Origin: CAIOZA01 sp964464375
GTDB lineage: Bacteria > Bacteroidota > Ignavibacteria > Kapaibacteriales > UBA2268
DNA: 48,907 nt
Assembly (NCBI GenBank): GCA_964464375.1
Contig: CAYXFU010000027.1
Span: forward strand, 1 to 48,907
Direction: 5' to 3'
The notes beneath the pieces are model-generated. The model did not search any database. It was not told the DNA's origin and worked only from the letters and a program-made list of their open reading frames with translations. Positions 17,522-27,700 of this stretch are shown one piece after another (position 1 is the first letter of the stretch; each line of letters opens with the position of its first letter). The translations under genes and the position numbers were made by a program.

Positions 17522-18811
17522 TTAGTTTTGTATCGGAATCTTACTCAATAATATCAAGTTTTTGGGATCTTTGTAATCATATTCATACAATCCATCCTTC
17601 GCAACCATAATAGCAATGTTTCCAAGTGGTATGATATCATAAGTGTTTATATCACTCTGCCAGCTCTGAATCTGGATATTACCAGGATTGGTAGCATCAA
17701 ATACTTTAAGACCTGCTTTACCATCGCATATAAAAAGTGTACCATTGTCTATTCCCAAACCAAAAGGTTCCTGCATCGGATAGCTCTTTATCAATTTTGG
17801 GCTGGTAAGAGATGTAATATCAATTATATCGAGTTGGTTTTGAATTCCTCCACATCTTGTGCCTGTGCGTAAAGTAACATAAGCATATTTATCATCAGCT
17901 ACTACTGGATCGCAGGAACGTGCATGAGAGAACTGACCTATTAATGTAGGATTCCAAGCTGTGGAAGCATCATAAATAAACATCCCAGTTGTTGATCCAA
18001 TAAACAATTTATCTTTGAATGGATAAATTGTTTCAATATTCCAGCCAATATTTATTTTTGCCCATGCTTTTGGGTCTGATGGGTTTTGAATATCGAAAGT
18101 TTGCAATGATGTTCTATCAACAGCATAAAGGTAGTTACTGTAAATTGTGAATCTGGCCATAGATCCACCTTTTCCTGTTTTGCCCCCACTGCCAGAAGTA
18201 TTCGGGCTACCAACCGATCCGTCAGTAGTTTTTATGCCACCGCCATCGTAGGATCTGTCTACTGGTGCAGTACTATTGGCATCTCCACAATCATTATACG
18301 TGTATCTGTAAACTGTGTCTTTCACCTGCCATTCTACCAGTAAACCTTTATCAGCATCAACATAAGAATTTGTCAAATCCAAAGGATTAGGAAAGATGTC
18401 ATTAACTCGCTTTATAAGTTTTGGACTTGATGGATTTGAAATATCAAATGCCAGCAGATCGAGATAGCTGTCAGCATATAGTACGTTATTCTTAACAGCC
18501 ATATCACCTGTTCCCGGAATACTTATGAATGCTATATTCTGAGGTGCTGAAGGATTCCTGTTGTCTATTATATGTATTCCTTCACCTTTTTCACCAACAA
18601 ATATATACGAATCATAAACATAAATCTTGCCGGTGTTCTTCAAAGGTGTTCCTGATTCTACCTTAACTGAATTTCTAATTTCAGTCAGATTCTTATAAAC
18701 CGGAACATACACTTGGCTTTTGTAATCAACGGTTCTCGTTGTACAACATCCTGCCAATAGAATAGAAAAAACTGCTAATGTGATAACTAAAGAAACGATT
18801 CGGATCTTCAT
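17522..18811 (-). CDS. LVIVD-repeat beta-propeller lipoprotein
   Basis: 429 aa from the ATG at 18811. A longer frame opens at 18871, but the downstream ATG is preceded by GGAG at proper spacing and begins a clean lipoprotein signal: basic MKIR, hydrophobic core, then lipobox LLAGC with C22 as the lipidated residue. The rest consists of repeated units of about 40 residues such as HIIDNRNPSAP, AFDISNPSSP and QTFDIQNPSDP, the LVIVD type predicted to form a beta-propeller. A Gly/Ser-rich loop with no propeller character interrupts it at about 189-217. Location would be a membrane facing the periplasm, or the cell surface. Function is unknown. It has its own -7 element and terminator. Confidence 0.85.
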   Translation of the reverse strand: MKIRIVSLVITLAVFSILLAGCCTTRTVDYKSQVYVPVYKNLTEIRNSVKVESGTPLKNTGKIYVYDSYIFVGEKGEGIHIIDNRNPSAPQNIAFISIPGTGDMAVKNNVLYADSYLDLLAFDISNPSSPKLIKRVNDIFPNPLDLTNSYVDADKGLLVEWQVKDTVYRYTYNDCGDANSTAPVDRSYDGGGIKTTDGSVGSPNTSGSGGKTGKGGSMARFTIYSNYLYAVDRTSLQTFDIQNPSDPKAWAKINIGWNIETIYPFKDKLFIGSTTGMFIYDASTAWNPTLIGQFSHARSCDPVVADDKYAYVTLRTGTRCGGIQNQLDIIDITSLTSPKLIKSYPMQEPFGLGIDNGTLFICDGKAGLKVFDATNPGNIQIQSWQSDINTYDIIPLGNIAIMVAKDGLYEYDYKDPKNLILLSKIPIQN

Positions 18812-18848
18812 GACATTTCTCCGATTAATAGTATTTAAAATTATGTTA

Positions 18849-18856
18849 CAAATATA
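18849..18856 (-). promoter_or_regulatory. -7 element of LVIVD gene promoter
   Basis: The minus strand reads TATATTTG, matching TAnnTTTG, 38 nt before the chosen start codon. This supports the shorter start, because the longer frame would begin upstream of the promoter. The -33 site is not convincing. Confidence 0.45.
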
Positions 18857-19278
18857 TGGATTATAACACAAAAATAATAGAATTGTTACAAGCTAAATTG
18901 ATATTTTTTTAACATTTTTGTAAAATGATTTCCTAAATACATAATTTCAAGAATAGAACTGTATTAATTGAAATAATCCCAAAAAATTCAATAGTTACAA
19001 AAAAGATGATTTTCTAACAACATATCTATACAAATAAAAATGGTTTAAATCTAAATTGTGCATAACCACTTTTTCCATACCAGGTAAGTACTATAATTCT
19101 TTGACATTGTGCTTAATACTGTAATCTATGGCTTTGATTGTGCTAATTGATTCTTTTCATAGGTCTCTAGCTCCTGCATACAAAGTAATGACAGATTGAG
19201 ATTAGATTTATAACTTTTCAAAGTTGTTTCTAACGAATAATCTGGAGAAAGATTTGGTAGCAAATTTGGTAAGTCACT
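18857..19278. other. AT-rich intergenic stretch, no gene seen
   Basis: About 420 nt between the LVIVD promoter and the tRNA-Arg terminator. It is AT-rich with no coding-quality frame, no strong hairpin and no recognised RNA. A 65-codon minus frame enters it, but its start lies in the terminator stem, so it is not called. Confidence 0.6.
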
Positions 19279-19329
19279 AAAAAACCCCTTAATAAATATC
19301 AGTCTAACTATCTGATTTATCAAGGGGTT
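19279..19329 (-). terminator. Terminator after tRNA-Arg
   Basis: On the minus strand an 8-bp GC-containing base (AACCCCTT against AAGGGGTT) continues into an imperfect stem (ATAAAT/ATTTAT, CAG/CTG with a small bulge) and is followed by TTTTTT. It starts 17 nt after the tRNA 3' end. Confidence 0.8.
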
Positions 19330-19345
19330 ATTTCATTTCTATTAG

Positions 19346-19419
19346 TACACCCGGAGAGACTCGAACTCGCAACCTTCTGATCCGTAGTCAGATACTCTAT
19401 CCAATTGAGCTACGGGTGC
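19346..19419 (-). tRNA. tRNA-Arg(ACG)
   Basis: 74 nt. The acceptor GCACCCG pairs with CGGGTGT (first pair G-T wobble). The D arm is GCTC-AATTGGATA-GAGT; the anticodon stem TCTGA/TCAGA encloses CTACGGA, so the anticodon is ACG (19383-19385 on the + strand complement). The T loop is GTTCGAGTC. A34 would be deaminated to inosine to read CGN codons. CCA is not encoded. Confidence 0.96.
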
Positions 19420-19449
19420 ATTTATTTATTTCATTCCTAACTTAGACTG

Positions 19450-19480
19450 CAAAAATAAGAAAAAATTGTTGATTTGGCAA
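19450..19480 (-). promoter_or_regulatory. tRNA-Arg promoter, Bacteroidota type
   Basis: The minus strand shows TTG (19480-19478), a 20-nt spacer and TATTTTTG (19457-19450), fitting the -33/-7 pattern, with about 30 nt to the tRNA 5' end. Confidence 0.55.
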
Positions 19481-19485
19481 TTATT

Positions 19486-19517
19486 AAAAAAAACAGCCGC
19501 TCATTTCTGAACGGCTG
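19486..19517 (-). terminator. Terminator of the DUF11 T9SS gene
   Basis: On the minus strand a 10-bp stem CAGCCGTTCA/TGAGCGGCTG (one T-G wobble) closes a GAAA tetraloop and is followed by eight T. It sits 25 nt after the stop codon at 19542. Confidence 0.9.
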
Positions 19518-19541
19518 ATGTTTTTATGGATTGAAAAATCC

Positions 19542-22500
19542 CTATTTTAGTACAACTACTTTACGTGTCAATGACTCATTTGAGGTTTGAATTGTATAAT
19601 AGTAAATTCCATTGCTCATTCCATACGGACTGAAATCAACTTCATGATCTCCCTGACTCAGACTTCCATCATATAGCTTTTTCTGCACCACACCGTGACC
19701 ATCAGCAATAGTTATAATAACCTTTGATTCATCCTTAGGTAATGTGAATTTGATTATCGTAGAGCTGTTTGTTGGGTTAGGTACTGCTTCCGATAAGAAA
19801 ATGGATCCACTGTTTTGATCTCCATTAACTCCTTGTATAGGATTATCGAATGTGATAGATCCCGTGGAAACTACTTCATCGTAAGAATTTCTTGTTTCAA
19901 ACTCAATCACAGCTAGTTGAGGATTCTTGCTGACTAAAGTTAGGAATACAGGTCCGATATTTCTATTGACAGGTATTGGCGATATCATCGCAACATTGCC
20001 ATCAGGAGCAGAACTCAATAGTGAGAATTCTCCAGAAGCTTCACGATAGCCCGAAAGTGATACTTCCTGATCATTCGTTTGAGGTCCAACTGCAAGAACG
20101 GAACCATCTTTTACTCTAAGAATCAATTTCGAAATACTATCGCTTGCGGTATTTGATGTAATCAATCTCAAAGCATAAGTTTTAGCTGTACGAATTAAAT
20201 CATTCTCGCTGAAATCGGATAGAACTGCATCTCCCCCGGCTACTCCAGGAGTCCGGACTCTAAGAAGAGTAGCACCACTCAGAGTGTCTTCAATTCCATT
20301 TATGGTGAACATCATATTGAGAGTACATTCCCATGTTTTAAATAGTGCCGGATTGTCAAATTCGATTTCAAAGTTTAATGACTTTCCTGGTGTTAATAAG
20401 CCGGAGCTTACCATACCATTTTCTCCTAGACTACCTGATGACCAGTCACTTGAATTTGGTATAAATGATTTAATACCAACTCCCAATGATGGTTGAAGAG
20501 CAATTGATGTTAAATTCACACCCATTGTTGTTTCATCTTCAGCTGGATTGTTAATCGTTAATGTACCCTTTGTTTCTGAGCTCATTTTGATTGAAGCAAA
20601 CTCTGGTTCGATTGCTAATTGATCAGGATAATCCGATTTATCAATTGAATTTTTTCCATCATATTTTTTGTTATCTCCTGGTAAAATAATCGGCATCCAT
20701 TTCCTGATTACTTCGAAGCAAACCACTGTATCACATGTGTTACACTTACAATCTGTAATTGTATAACGAATACAGAATTTAACTTTCTGATAACATCCCT
20801 TGCCTGGAGCATTTGGAATGTTTAATATTAAAGCTAATGGTTTATTTATTAAATCTGGGCACAACATATTAGTCCAGGTTACTTCATTTGTTCCAAGTCC
20901 TACTGCAGTTATAGGATTCCAGGATCCCCAGTTAATTGTTGCGGCAGGTGTATAAGTAGTTGAGCTACCATTGAAGCAAACCTGGGTAACTGTTGCATTA
21001 ATCAATGTTGCTTTTACTTTCATAACAGGTGCACCAATTACAGAGATAAAGTTATTAAGCCAAATCTGATTGCCAGATGACTGAACAGCATGGTTTTCCT
21101 TTATTCCGATAGTGAATGGACATGGACATGGATTTGGACATGGCTTGGCATCAAGACAAATTGTTGTATCACAAAGTTTTTCACCATTTTGAGTTGTTAG
21201 AACAATTGTGAAACAAACAAGTGGATTTGAGCTCGATGGATTATATGTTGCAGTAATAGCTGTGGGCACACCACTAGGTAGAAATGTCGGGCTGACATTT
21301 GTTACTGTACCGGTGGATGAGGTAATGGTGATATTACCAGGTTGAGCATTTAAATTTGTAAGATTTGTTTGTAACTGATAAACCCAGCCACCAGCAGAAT
21401 TTAATCCAATGCAGTTTAGTACAATTTGGTCAAATCTGAAACATGGTTTTGGTTCATCGATTGTCAAGCACGCATTATTCGATTCTGCTTTCAAACAAAC
21501 ACTTGGCATTCCTAGTGGTTTTGCCTGAACTGCAAAAGAATTACATGCTGACATTTGTGGTTTCTGACCTACAGGGGTTTTTACCGGAACCAAAACGGAT
21601 AATGTTCCGCCTGGAGCAAGATTAATTGCGGCATTGGCATTAACCTTAAATGAATAGGTTTGAGCAGCAGCACCTGTGAAATTGCCTAGGACTGCGCCTA
21701 TAGGATCTGTTGATCCACAGAAACCACCGCATTCAGTTGTTCTGGTTGGATTCTTCGATGGATTAAGACCTAAAGTATTATATGTAGATGAAAATCCAAC
21801 AGGACTGATTGAAATCAATCCATTTGTAGGATCATAAGGTAAGTCGTATTGACTATTTCTTGGTGAATAAGCCGGTAGAACCTTTATATCACCAACAAAC
21901 GGCATAATATCAAGCAGACACAAATTTGTTAATGCAGTATTACCTGTATTTACAACTGATAGTCTAAATCCTGCCATTCCACCAGGCAGAGCAGAAGCAC
22001 TATTAGACCATGGACTGCTGGAGCCTTGTGCTTTAACTTCCTTTATTGCCTGTATCTGCGCAGTAGCATTTACAGTTAAATATGCCGGGTTGGACAATGT
22101 ATTTGGTACATTTGAAGCACTAAATGTAAATGTGTTAACATACTGTCCCGGAGGAGCCGGAGGACTATCTGAAATTTTAACATCGAAGTCAATCATGAAG
22201 TATTCAACTAATCCATCACATCTCGATGGTAATAACGGGAAAGTCCATTGCAGATTTGTTTGACCAGCAATTGGAGTAGTTAATGTTCCACCAATTTGAG
22301 ATGGCACTGCTACCGATAGGGAACAACATGGTGGATTATAAATATAAGCCATCCAGTTAAATGTGTTGTAATAATAAGTTGGATTACCAACATAAGTTAA
22401 GCCTGCTGGTAATGTATCCTTGATAACACAAGTTGTTGCATTTGCACTTCCTATGTTTGCAACAGCAATACGGAATCTAACCGTATCACCTGGCTGGAAT

Positions 22501-24062
22501 GGTCCTCCGGGTGTTACCTGGCATGCGTTATTACAATCACCAATGAACATTTTTGTTGTAATAACCTTTGGCTGTACCACATCTACTACTTTGGTATGAG
22601 TAACAGTCATTGTAGGAAGACTTGTTGCCGAAGCCTGAAGGGTATTGACAATGTTTTGTCCGACTAGTACAGGACTTCCATTTGAAAAATCAGTTGTTCT
22701 GACACAAACATTAAGTGTATTATATAATGTTTGAGACACAGCAATGGGTTTAGTGTATGTCCATGTTATTTTACAAATATTGGCAGGCAATCCTGTCATT
22801 GATTGGAATCCAGCTGTTGTATAAGTAACTGTTGTACAAGGTGTGGTGCCGCATGAGGTACCGCTCCAACAGTAAACATCAACCTTTACTGTATCCCCGG
22901 TTGGAACACTAGTGTTAATAGTATTCACATCAACCTTTGTTGGCAGAATATCGGTCATAACGTAATTTGACTGAGCCAAAGTTCCATTATTAGAATACCA
23001 TAGAGTATATGATCCACAACAACCTGGTGAAAATACAGGATACCAGCTTGGATTACTTGGAAAATACATATTTAGTGAAAGCCATTTACTTATAGATCCT
23101 GAATATATTCCGTTGCATAAAACCACTTTTGCTGTATCTGTCCATGTAACAGGTTGAGTGCTGCAAGGAGTAGTAAATGTAATATTCGACTTATTTATCA
23201 CTGTTTGACCAACAGTAAATGGTCCCGATGGGAATTTTAATTTAACATAAACTGTATACCATGTGTACCAAGGGCTTACGCCAATACTTGTTGGACCACC
23301 AGTAAGCAGAGTCCCGCTAATACCATTCCAATTTCCATATATACCCAGAATAATCGCTCCTGGAGGAACTATATCATATAAATTAATATTTGTAAGATTA
23401 AGACCTCCAATATCACCTCCCCATGGGTTTATGATTTTTATTCTAAAAACAACTTCATCATCCAGGGCACAGCCTGATACCAATTCTTTTTCAAATGTCC
23501 ATTTATTGGTTGGCACTGCCGCAGTAACACAATCATCGTTACTCCATACAAAAGTACCACTATTTAGATTTGTGGTTATTGCAGCTTTGTTGCAAATCTT
23601 TGCACCTCCGCAAGTGACACCAGGTTTAAACATTGCATTTATCTGAATCGTTCCTGACCCGCTTGGCAAAGTTAGACCAGAAAGTGCAAATGTTACCTGA
23701 TTGCCAACAATTGACGAAATTGGTGAGGTTGGCAATGCACTTATAACATCAAGTCCTGCAGGAACGTTATCAACTATGTAAAGAGTTCCAGGTGCACCAC
23801 CCGACCAGCTATACACAATCGTATAGGTAAACGGTTGTCCGGATGGAATTGGATTTGGAGCGTTATTGCTCTTAGTTACAGTAAGACTTACCTGTGAGAA
23901 TGTAGTAGAAGAAACGGCAATAAGCATTGGCAAGATTAAGAAGAGACAAATCTTCAGAAACTTGCGAAGTTTGTATTTTTTGACTATGCCTATGATTTGA
24001 GTCTCTCTATCATATTCAGTAATCAAAGAGGCATTATTAAAATTGTCAGAACATATTCCCAT
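19542..24062 (-). CDS. Giant DUF11-repeat protein with T9SS type A sorting domain
   Basis: 1506 aa. An unusually long n-region (about 38 residues) precedes the hydrophobic signal core (LKICLFLILPMLIAV), with cleavage probably after TFSQ near residue 58. GGAG lies 7 nt before the ATG and there is no later plausible start. The body contains several DUF11/conserved-repeat beta domains (phrases such as YTIVYSWSGG..LYIVDNVPAGLDV, FRIAVANIGSANATTCVIKDTLPAGLTYVG and FRLSVVNTGNTALTNLCLLDIMP) at about 60-900. Cys-rich segments and further beta-rich domains follow to about 1420. The last 80 residues form a T9SS type A domain (VPNPTNSSTIIKF..DGHGVVQKKLYDG..SNGIYYYTI..KVVVLK). It is probably a surface-anchored or secreted structural protein. 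The partner or ligand is unknown. It has a strong terminator. Confidence 0.87.
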   Translation of the reverse strand: MGICSDNFNNASLITEYDRETQIIGIVKKYKLRKFLKICLFLILPMLIAVSSTTFSQVSLTVTKSNNAPNPIPSGQPFTYTIVYSWSGGAPGTLYIVDNVPAGLDVISALPTSPISSIVGNQVTFALSGLTLPSGSGTIQINAMFKPGVTCGGAKICNKAAITTNLNSGTFVWSNDDCVTAAVPTNKWTFEKELVSGCALDDEVVFRIKIINPWGGDIGGLNLTNINLYDIVPPGAIILGIYGNWNGISGTLLTGGPTSIGVSPWYTWYTVYVKLKFPSGPFTVGQTVINKSNITFTTPCSTQPVTWTDTAKVVLCNGIYSGSISKWLSLNMYFPSNPSWYPVFSPGCCGSYTLWYSNNGTLAQSNYVMTDILPTKVDVNTINTSVPTGDTVKVDVYCWSGTSCGTTPCTTVTYTTAGFQSMTGLPANICKITWTYTKPIAVSQTLYNTLNVCVRTTDFSNGSPVLVGQNIVNTLQASATSLPTMTVTHTKVVDVVQPKVITTKMFIGDCNNACQVTPGGPFQPGDTVRFRIAVANIGSANATTCVIKDTLPAGLTYVGNPTYYYNTFNWMAYIYNPPCCSLSVAVPSQIGGTLTTPIAGQTNLQWTFPLLPSRCDGLVEYFMIDFDVKISDSPPAPPGQYVNTFTFSASNVPNTLSNPAYLTVNATAQIQAIKEVKAQGSSSPWSNSASALPGGMAGFRLSVVNTGNTALTNLCLLDIMPFVGDIKVLPAYSPRNSQYDLPYDPTNGLISISPVGFSSTYNTLGLNPSKNPTRTTECGGFCGSTDPIGAVLGNFTGAAAQTYSFKVNANAAINLAPGGTLSVLVPVKTPVGQKPQMSACNSFAVQAKPLGMPSVCLKAESNNACLTIDEPKPCFRFDQIVLNCIGLNSAGGWVYQLQTNLTNLNAQPGNITITSSTGTVTNVSPTFLPSGVPTAITATYNPSSSNPLVCFTIVLTTQNGEKLCDTTICLDAKPCPNPCPCPFTIGIKENHAVQSSGNQIWLNNFISVIGAPVMKVKATLINATVTQVCFNGSSTTYTPAATINWGSWNPITAVGLGTNEVTWTNMLCPDLINKPLALILNIPNAPGKGCYQKVKFCIRYTITDCKCNTCDTVVCFEVIRKWMPIILPGDNKKYDGKNSIDKSDYPDQLAIEPEFASIKMSSETKGTLTINNPAEDETTMGVNLTSIALQPSLGVGIKSFIPNSSDWSSGSLGENGMVSSGLLTPGKSLNFEIEFDNPALFKTWECTLNMMFTINGIEDTLSGATLLRVRTPGVAGGDAVLSDFSENDLIRTAKTYALRLITSNTASDSISKLILRVKDGSVLAVGPQTNDQEVSLSGYREASGEFSLLSSAPDGNVAMISPIPVNRNIGPVFLTLVSKNPQLAVIEFETRNSYDEVVSTGSITFDNPIQGVNGDQNSGSIFLSEAVPNPTNSSTIIKFTLPKDESKVIITIADGHGVVQKKLYDGSLSQGDHEVDFSPYGMSNGIYYYTIQTSNESLTRKVVVLK

Positions 24063-24326
24063 AGCATTACTCCATAAAATAATAAATAATTTGGAACTTA
24101 GTTAGATATAATTGGTTTAAAATATTCTTAGAGAAATTGATTCAGTTATAACTCTTTTCTATACTCAAAGAGTGTTTTGACTTGACATTATATTAAGTGC
24201 TAACGTATCTTTTTTTTTAAAATCAAAAGTAATTAATTTGTTCAACGAATCTATTATGAATATATTTGAAAAAAAATAATATAAGCTTAACTTTTATTTT
24301 AGTTTAACCTAAATTTCGCAATAATC
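24063..24326. other. Upstream region of the DUF11 T9SS gene
   Basis: About 260 nt of AT-rich DNA holding the promoter region of the minus-strand gene. CAAAAGTA at 24224-24231 (TACTTTTG on the minus strand) fits the -7 consensus but has no -33 partner at the usual distance. Nothing else is recognised. Confidence 0.4.
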
Positions 24327-24364
24327 AAAAAAAAAAGTGTATTAATAACTTTAATACACTTTTT
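24327..24364 (-). terminator. Terminator of rpsT
   Basis: A 13-bp stem AAAAAGTGTATTA (24332-24344) pairs with 24352-24364. Read on the minus strand the hairpin is followed by a run of about ten T. It lies 42 nt after the rpsT stop codon. Confidence 0.85.
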
Positions 24365-24405
24365 AATATATTTCACTTTCACGTTAAAAAAGCAAAAAAG
24401 AAAGC

Positions 24406-24672
24406 TTATGCTGCTACAGTTTTAAGTTTCATTATTGTTTTGTATAAACTTGATTTCTTATGTGCGGCAGTATTCTTATGAATCACTCCCTTTGCCGCGG
24501 CTTTATCAAGTACACTAAAGGCTTTTACTAATTCGAGCTGTGCCTGATCGAATGATTTAGCTTCGTTCACTGCACGGAAAGATAATTTCATGCCTTTTCT
24601 TTTTTGTCTATTATAAATTCTTTTCTTTTCAGACTGTCTCATTCTTTTTAATGCTGACTTATGATGCGCCAT
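24406..24672 (-). CDS. rpsT: 30S ribosomal protein S20
   Basis: 88 aa, the family's usual size. It is a primary 16S rRNA-binding protein of the small subunit. The sequence starts MAHHKSALKRMRQSEKKR and contains the expected basic helices and GVIHKNTAAHKKSSL near the C-terminus. The gene stands alone, as usual, with its own full promoter (24709-24739) and terminator, set between large T9SS genes. Confidence 0.97.
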   Translation of the reverse strand: MAHHKSALKRMRQSEKKRIYNRQKRKGMKLSFRAVNEAKSFDQAQLELVKAFSVLDKAAAKGVIHKNTAAHKKSSLYKTIMKLKTVAA

Positions 24673-24708
24673 TTCCTTGAATTCCTAATTGTTAAAATAT
24701 ATGAACTG

Positions 24709-24739
24709 CAAAATTATAAATAATTTTTTGATTTACAAA
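24709..24739 (-). promoter_or_regulatory. rpsT promoter, Bacteroidota -33/-7
   Basis: The minus strand reads TTTG (24739-24736), 19 nt, then TAATTTTG (24716-24709), a full match to the consensus, about 37 nt before the rpsT start. It begins 3 nt past the stop codon of the upstream T9SS gene, so rpsT does not depend on read-through. Confidence 0.7.
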
Positions 24740-24741
24740 AT

Positions 24742-27700
24742 CTATTTGTAAATTAATATTGGTTTTGTGAATTGACGCGATGGTGTTAATATTTGATAAA
24801 AATAAATTCCATCTCCCTGAGTAGTTTCCAAGTAGAAAGTTTTTGTTAATCGTTTATCTGCATTATTGAACCATTCTTCATTGTGGATCATACGCCCTTC
24901 TAAATCGAAGACAGAACATTTGAATAAACCTTTTTCCTGAGTGTTCAATTCAATATTAATTCTACCATCCTCTGCATTTTGCAAAAACTGAACTCTGGTG
25001 AGATTTGAATTTTGAATATGACTAATTTCTAATGCACACACTCCATAGGTCTGTAATTCACCGCCAAGAATACTACTAGACAAGTATGGATTATCAGCAA
25101 TCACTTCCTTCAATTCAATTACTACCCATTCATAATCACCAAAAAGAACAGTACCACAGATAGCAAACAAAATGGAATCTCTGTTTGTTAACAATTCAAT
25201 ATTCCCTTCAATATCGAAGTATCTTTTACTTCCAATAACGTAAGTTCTTTTTACATACTCAGGTAATTCTTTTTTAGGAATGAATATACTGGCATCTATT
25301 ACTAATGAAGTTTTAATTTTAAGATTGTTTCTTAAAGTATCGCCACATAATAGCTTGAAGTTAACTGGAATACAATACTCACTGCCAACCGGTAGCGATG
25401 TATCGGGAATGAACACCCTGGCAGAGGCGACACCGGTGCCACTAACATTAATTTTGTAATCAAAGAAGCATGGAGATACTATTTTAATATTTAAAGTATC
25501 TTCATAAGGCTTTAGAAATTTTGGATTGAATGAAATTTCAACAGGCAATGAACTATTTGGAGAAAGGAAATAAGGAAAGATTATATTGGCGGTTATCCCG
25601 AAAGCGGACTTTTCAGGAAAAGTTAATGATTTTATCGAAACAGTCTCATTACCATAATTGCTAATTTGAATTGATTTTGATTTAGAAGAACCTATACAAT
25701 TATTACCGAATTTTGTATTACTGATGTCATTAATTGAAATATTGACATCGTTAACACTTACGGTGATATTAGGACTTATATTCTTACAGCCATTTGAATC
25801 TTGTACCTCAACATAGTAAACGCCAGCATCAGAAATTAAAATTGATTCTGAATTTTCCCCTGTTGACCATTTGTAGGTCTGATACTTTTGGTAGGTGTGA
25901 AGATTAATTCCACCACCTTTACAAATGGTAAGAGGACCTGAAGACACAATTTTAGGAATAGGTTTTGGATGAAATCTTATGAATAATTCAGCAGAATCCT
26001 TGCATCCAAATTGGTTAGTAACTTCTAGTCCATATCTGCCGGTGGCGTTTACCCAAATATAATCACTGGTTGCTCCATTCGACCACTTTATACTATAATT
26101 TGAACCGATTGGCGAGGCAATGAGTTTTAGTGCATCACCTTCACATAAATTTGTGGAACCATCTGGCAGAATATCAGCTTTTGGAGAAGGTAGAACATTT
26201 ACTAAGATGGATGTTGTATCAAAACAACCGGATTCATTTGTAGCTGTCACGGTATAATTTGCTTTTTGTTTCACGGTTATTGATTGAATAGTATCGCCAG
26301 TTGACCATCTATAGATAATTTTACTCTGACTATCAGATAAAGCCTGCAAAATAACAGAATCCCCTGAGCAAAAAGTCAAAGAACTATTAGGTAGAATATC
26401 TATTTTTGGCTTTGGATTAAAAACCGCAACAATTTTTGCAGTATCTGTACAACCATTGTTGTAAGAAACAATTACCTGATAATCTCCACTTTGAGATATT
26501 CTGATTGATTGTGAAATCTTTCCACCAGTCCATTTGTAATTAAATTTAGGACCTTTATAATTCGTACTCAATGTAACAGTATCACCCTCACAAAATGGAA
26601 GCGATAAATCGGATTCAATGGAAGCATTAAGTTTATCATTTACTTTTATATCAACTGTATCAAAATCCTTACACCCATTGGCATTTTCAATTTTCAGAAT
26701 AATCTGTTGCGAGGTCTTTACTACTATTCTATCTTTAGATTCGCCTGTACTCCATTGAAGGAAATTATTACTTTCTAGTGGAGTTGCAACTAAAATGACA
26801 CTATCCCCGGAACAAAATTCCGTACTGCCTTGAGGTAGAATACGTGTTGTGAAACGAACATATTGAACCAGAGTATCCTGTGTAAGTTTACAGCCATTTT
26901 GATTCACGATTGTTAATGAGTATTTGCCTGGTTTTTTAACAATAATTTTTGGTGTTGATTCACCTGTTGACCAATTATAATTCAATCCTGGATCTAGAAT
27001 ATTCGGATAAAGAACAACACTATCTCCAGGGCAAATAATTGTAGAGCCTGAAGATATAATTGAGAATTTTGTTGAAGGATGAACTGTAATATATATACTG
27101 TCAAAATACTCTCTGCCAGAAACTCTGGCACTTAAAAAATAATAGCCGGATTGTGTTTCAGTTTTAATTATCAAAAATGGATTTTGCAATTGAGAAGTGA
27201 ATTTATCCGGACCTGACCACTGATATGTTGCTCCAAATATAAATGTAGATTTTAGAAAAAGCGTATCACCTTCACAAACATTCACATTCGCGCCAAGTTT
27301 AAGTTTTATAAGTTCTTTTGAAAAAAAATTTGGTAATCCCTGACGCGATAGCTTTCCACCTAAATATACAGCACTATCAACATAATTACAATTCTTACCA
27401 GCTATATCAGGATTATTGATTCTTCCTAGAAACAATTTGTTAGGTCTGGCAACATAAATTTTATCATCAGGAGCTAGCTGCAGTGACTGAAAATCTCGAT
27501 AATCCTGACTTTCTGCAATTAATGACTGAGTATTTAAAATTCCTGACGTGGTCCATGTCTTAAGATTGAACTGTAGTATTGCCGATGGAATTTCGCGCTT
27601 TGTTATATAAATATAACTACCTGTGGAAGAAAATTCAACACCATAAGCATCATTAAAAACAGAAGATTTTAGCATTATTTCATTTTGTAAAATTCCTTTT

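Noticed and set aside
18812..18871. Longer start for the LVIVD lipoprotein
   Set aside because: It would cross the -7 promoter element and bury the lipoprotein signal; the ATG at 18811 has GGAG and a clean lipobox.
19126..19323. 65-codon minus-strand frame in the gap before tRNA-Arg
   Set aside because: Its start lies inside the tRNA-Arg terminator stem, no ribosome site precedes it, and the low-complexity LPNLLPNLSP has no recognisable family.
25750..27303. CRISPR-like periodicity in the repeat-bearing T9SS gene
   Set aside because: The period is about 222 nt, the units are diverged and in frame, and no short identical repeats or spacers exist.
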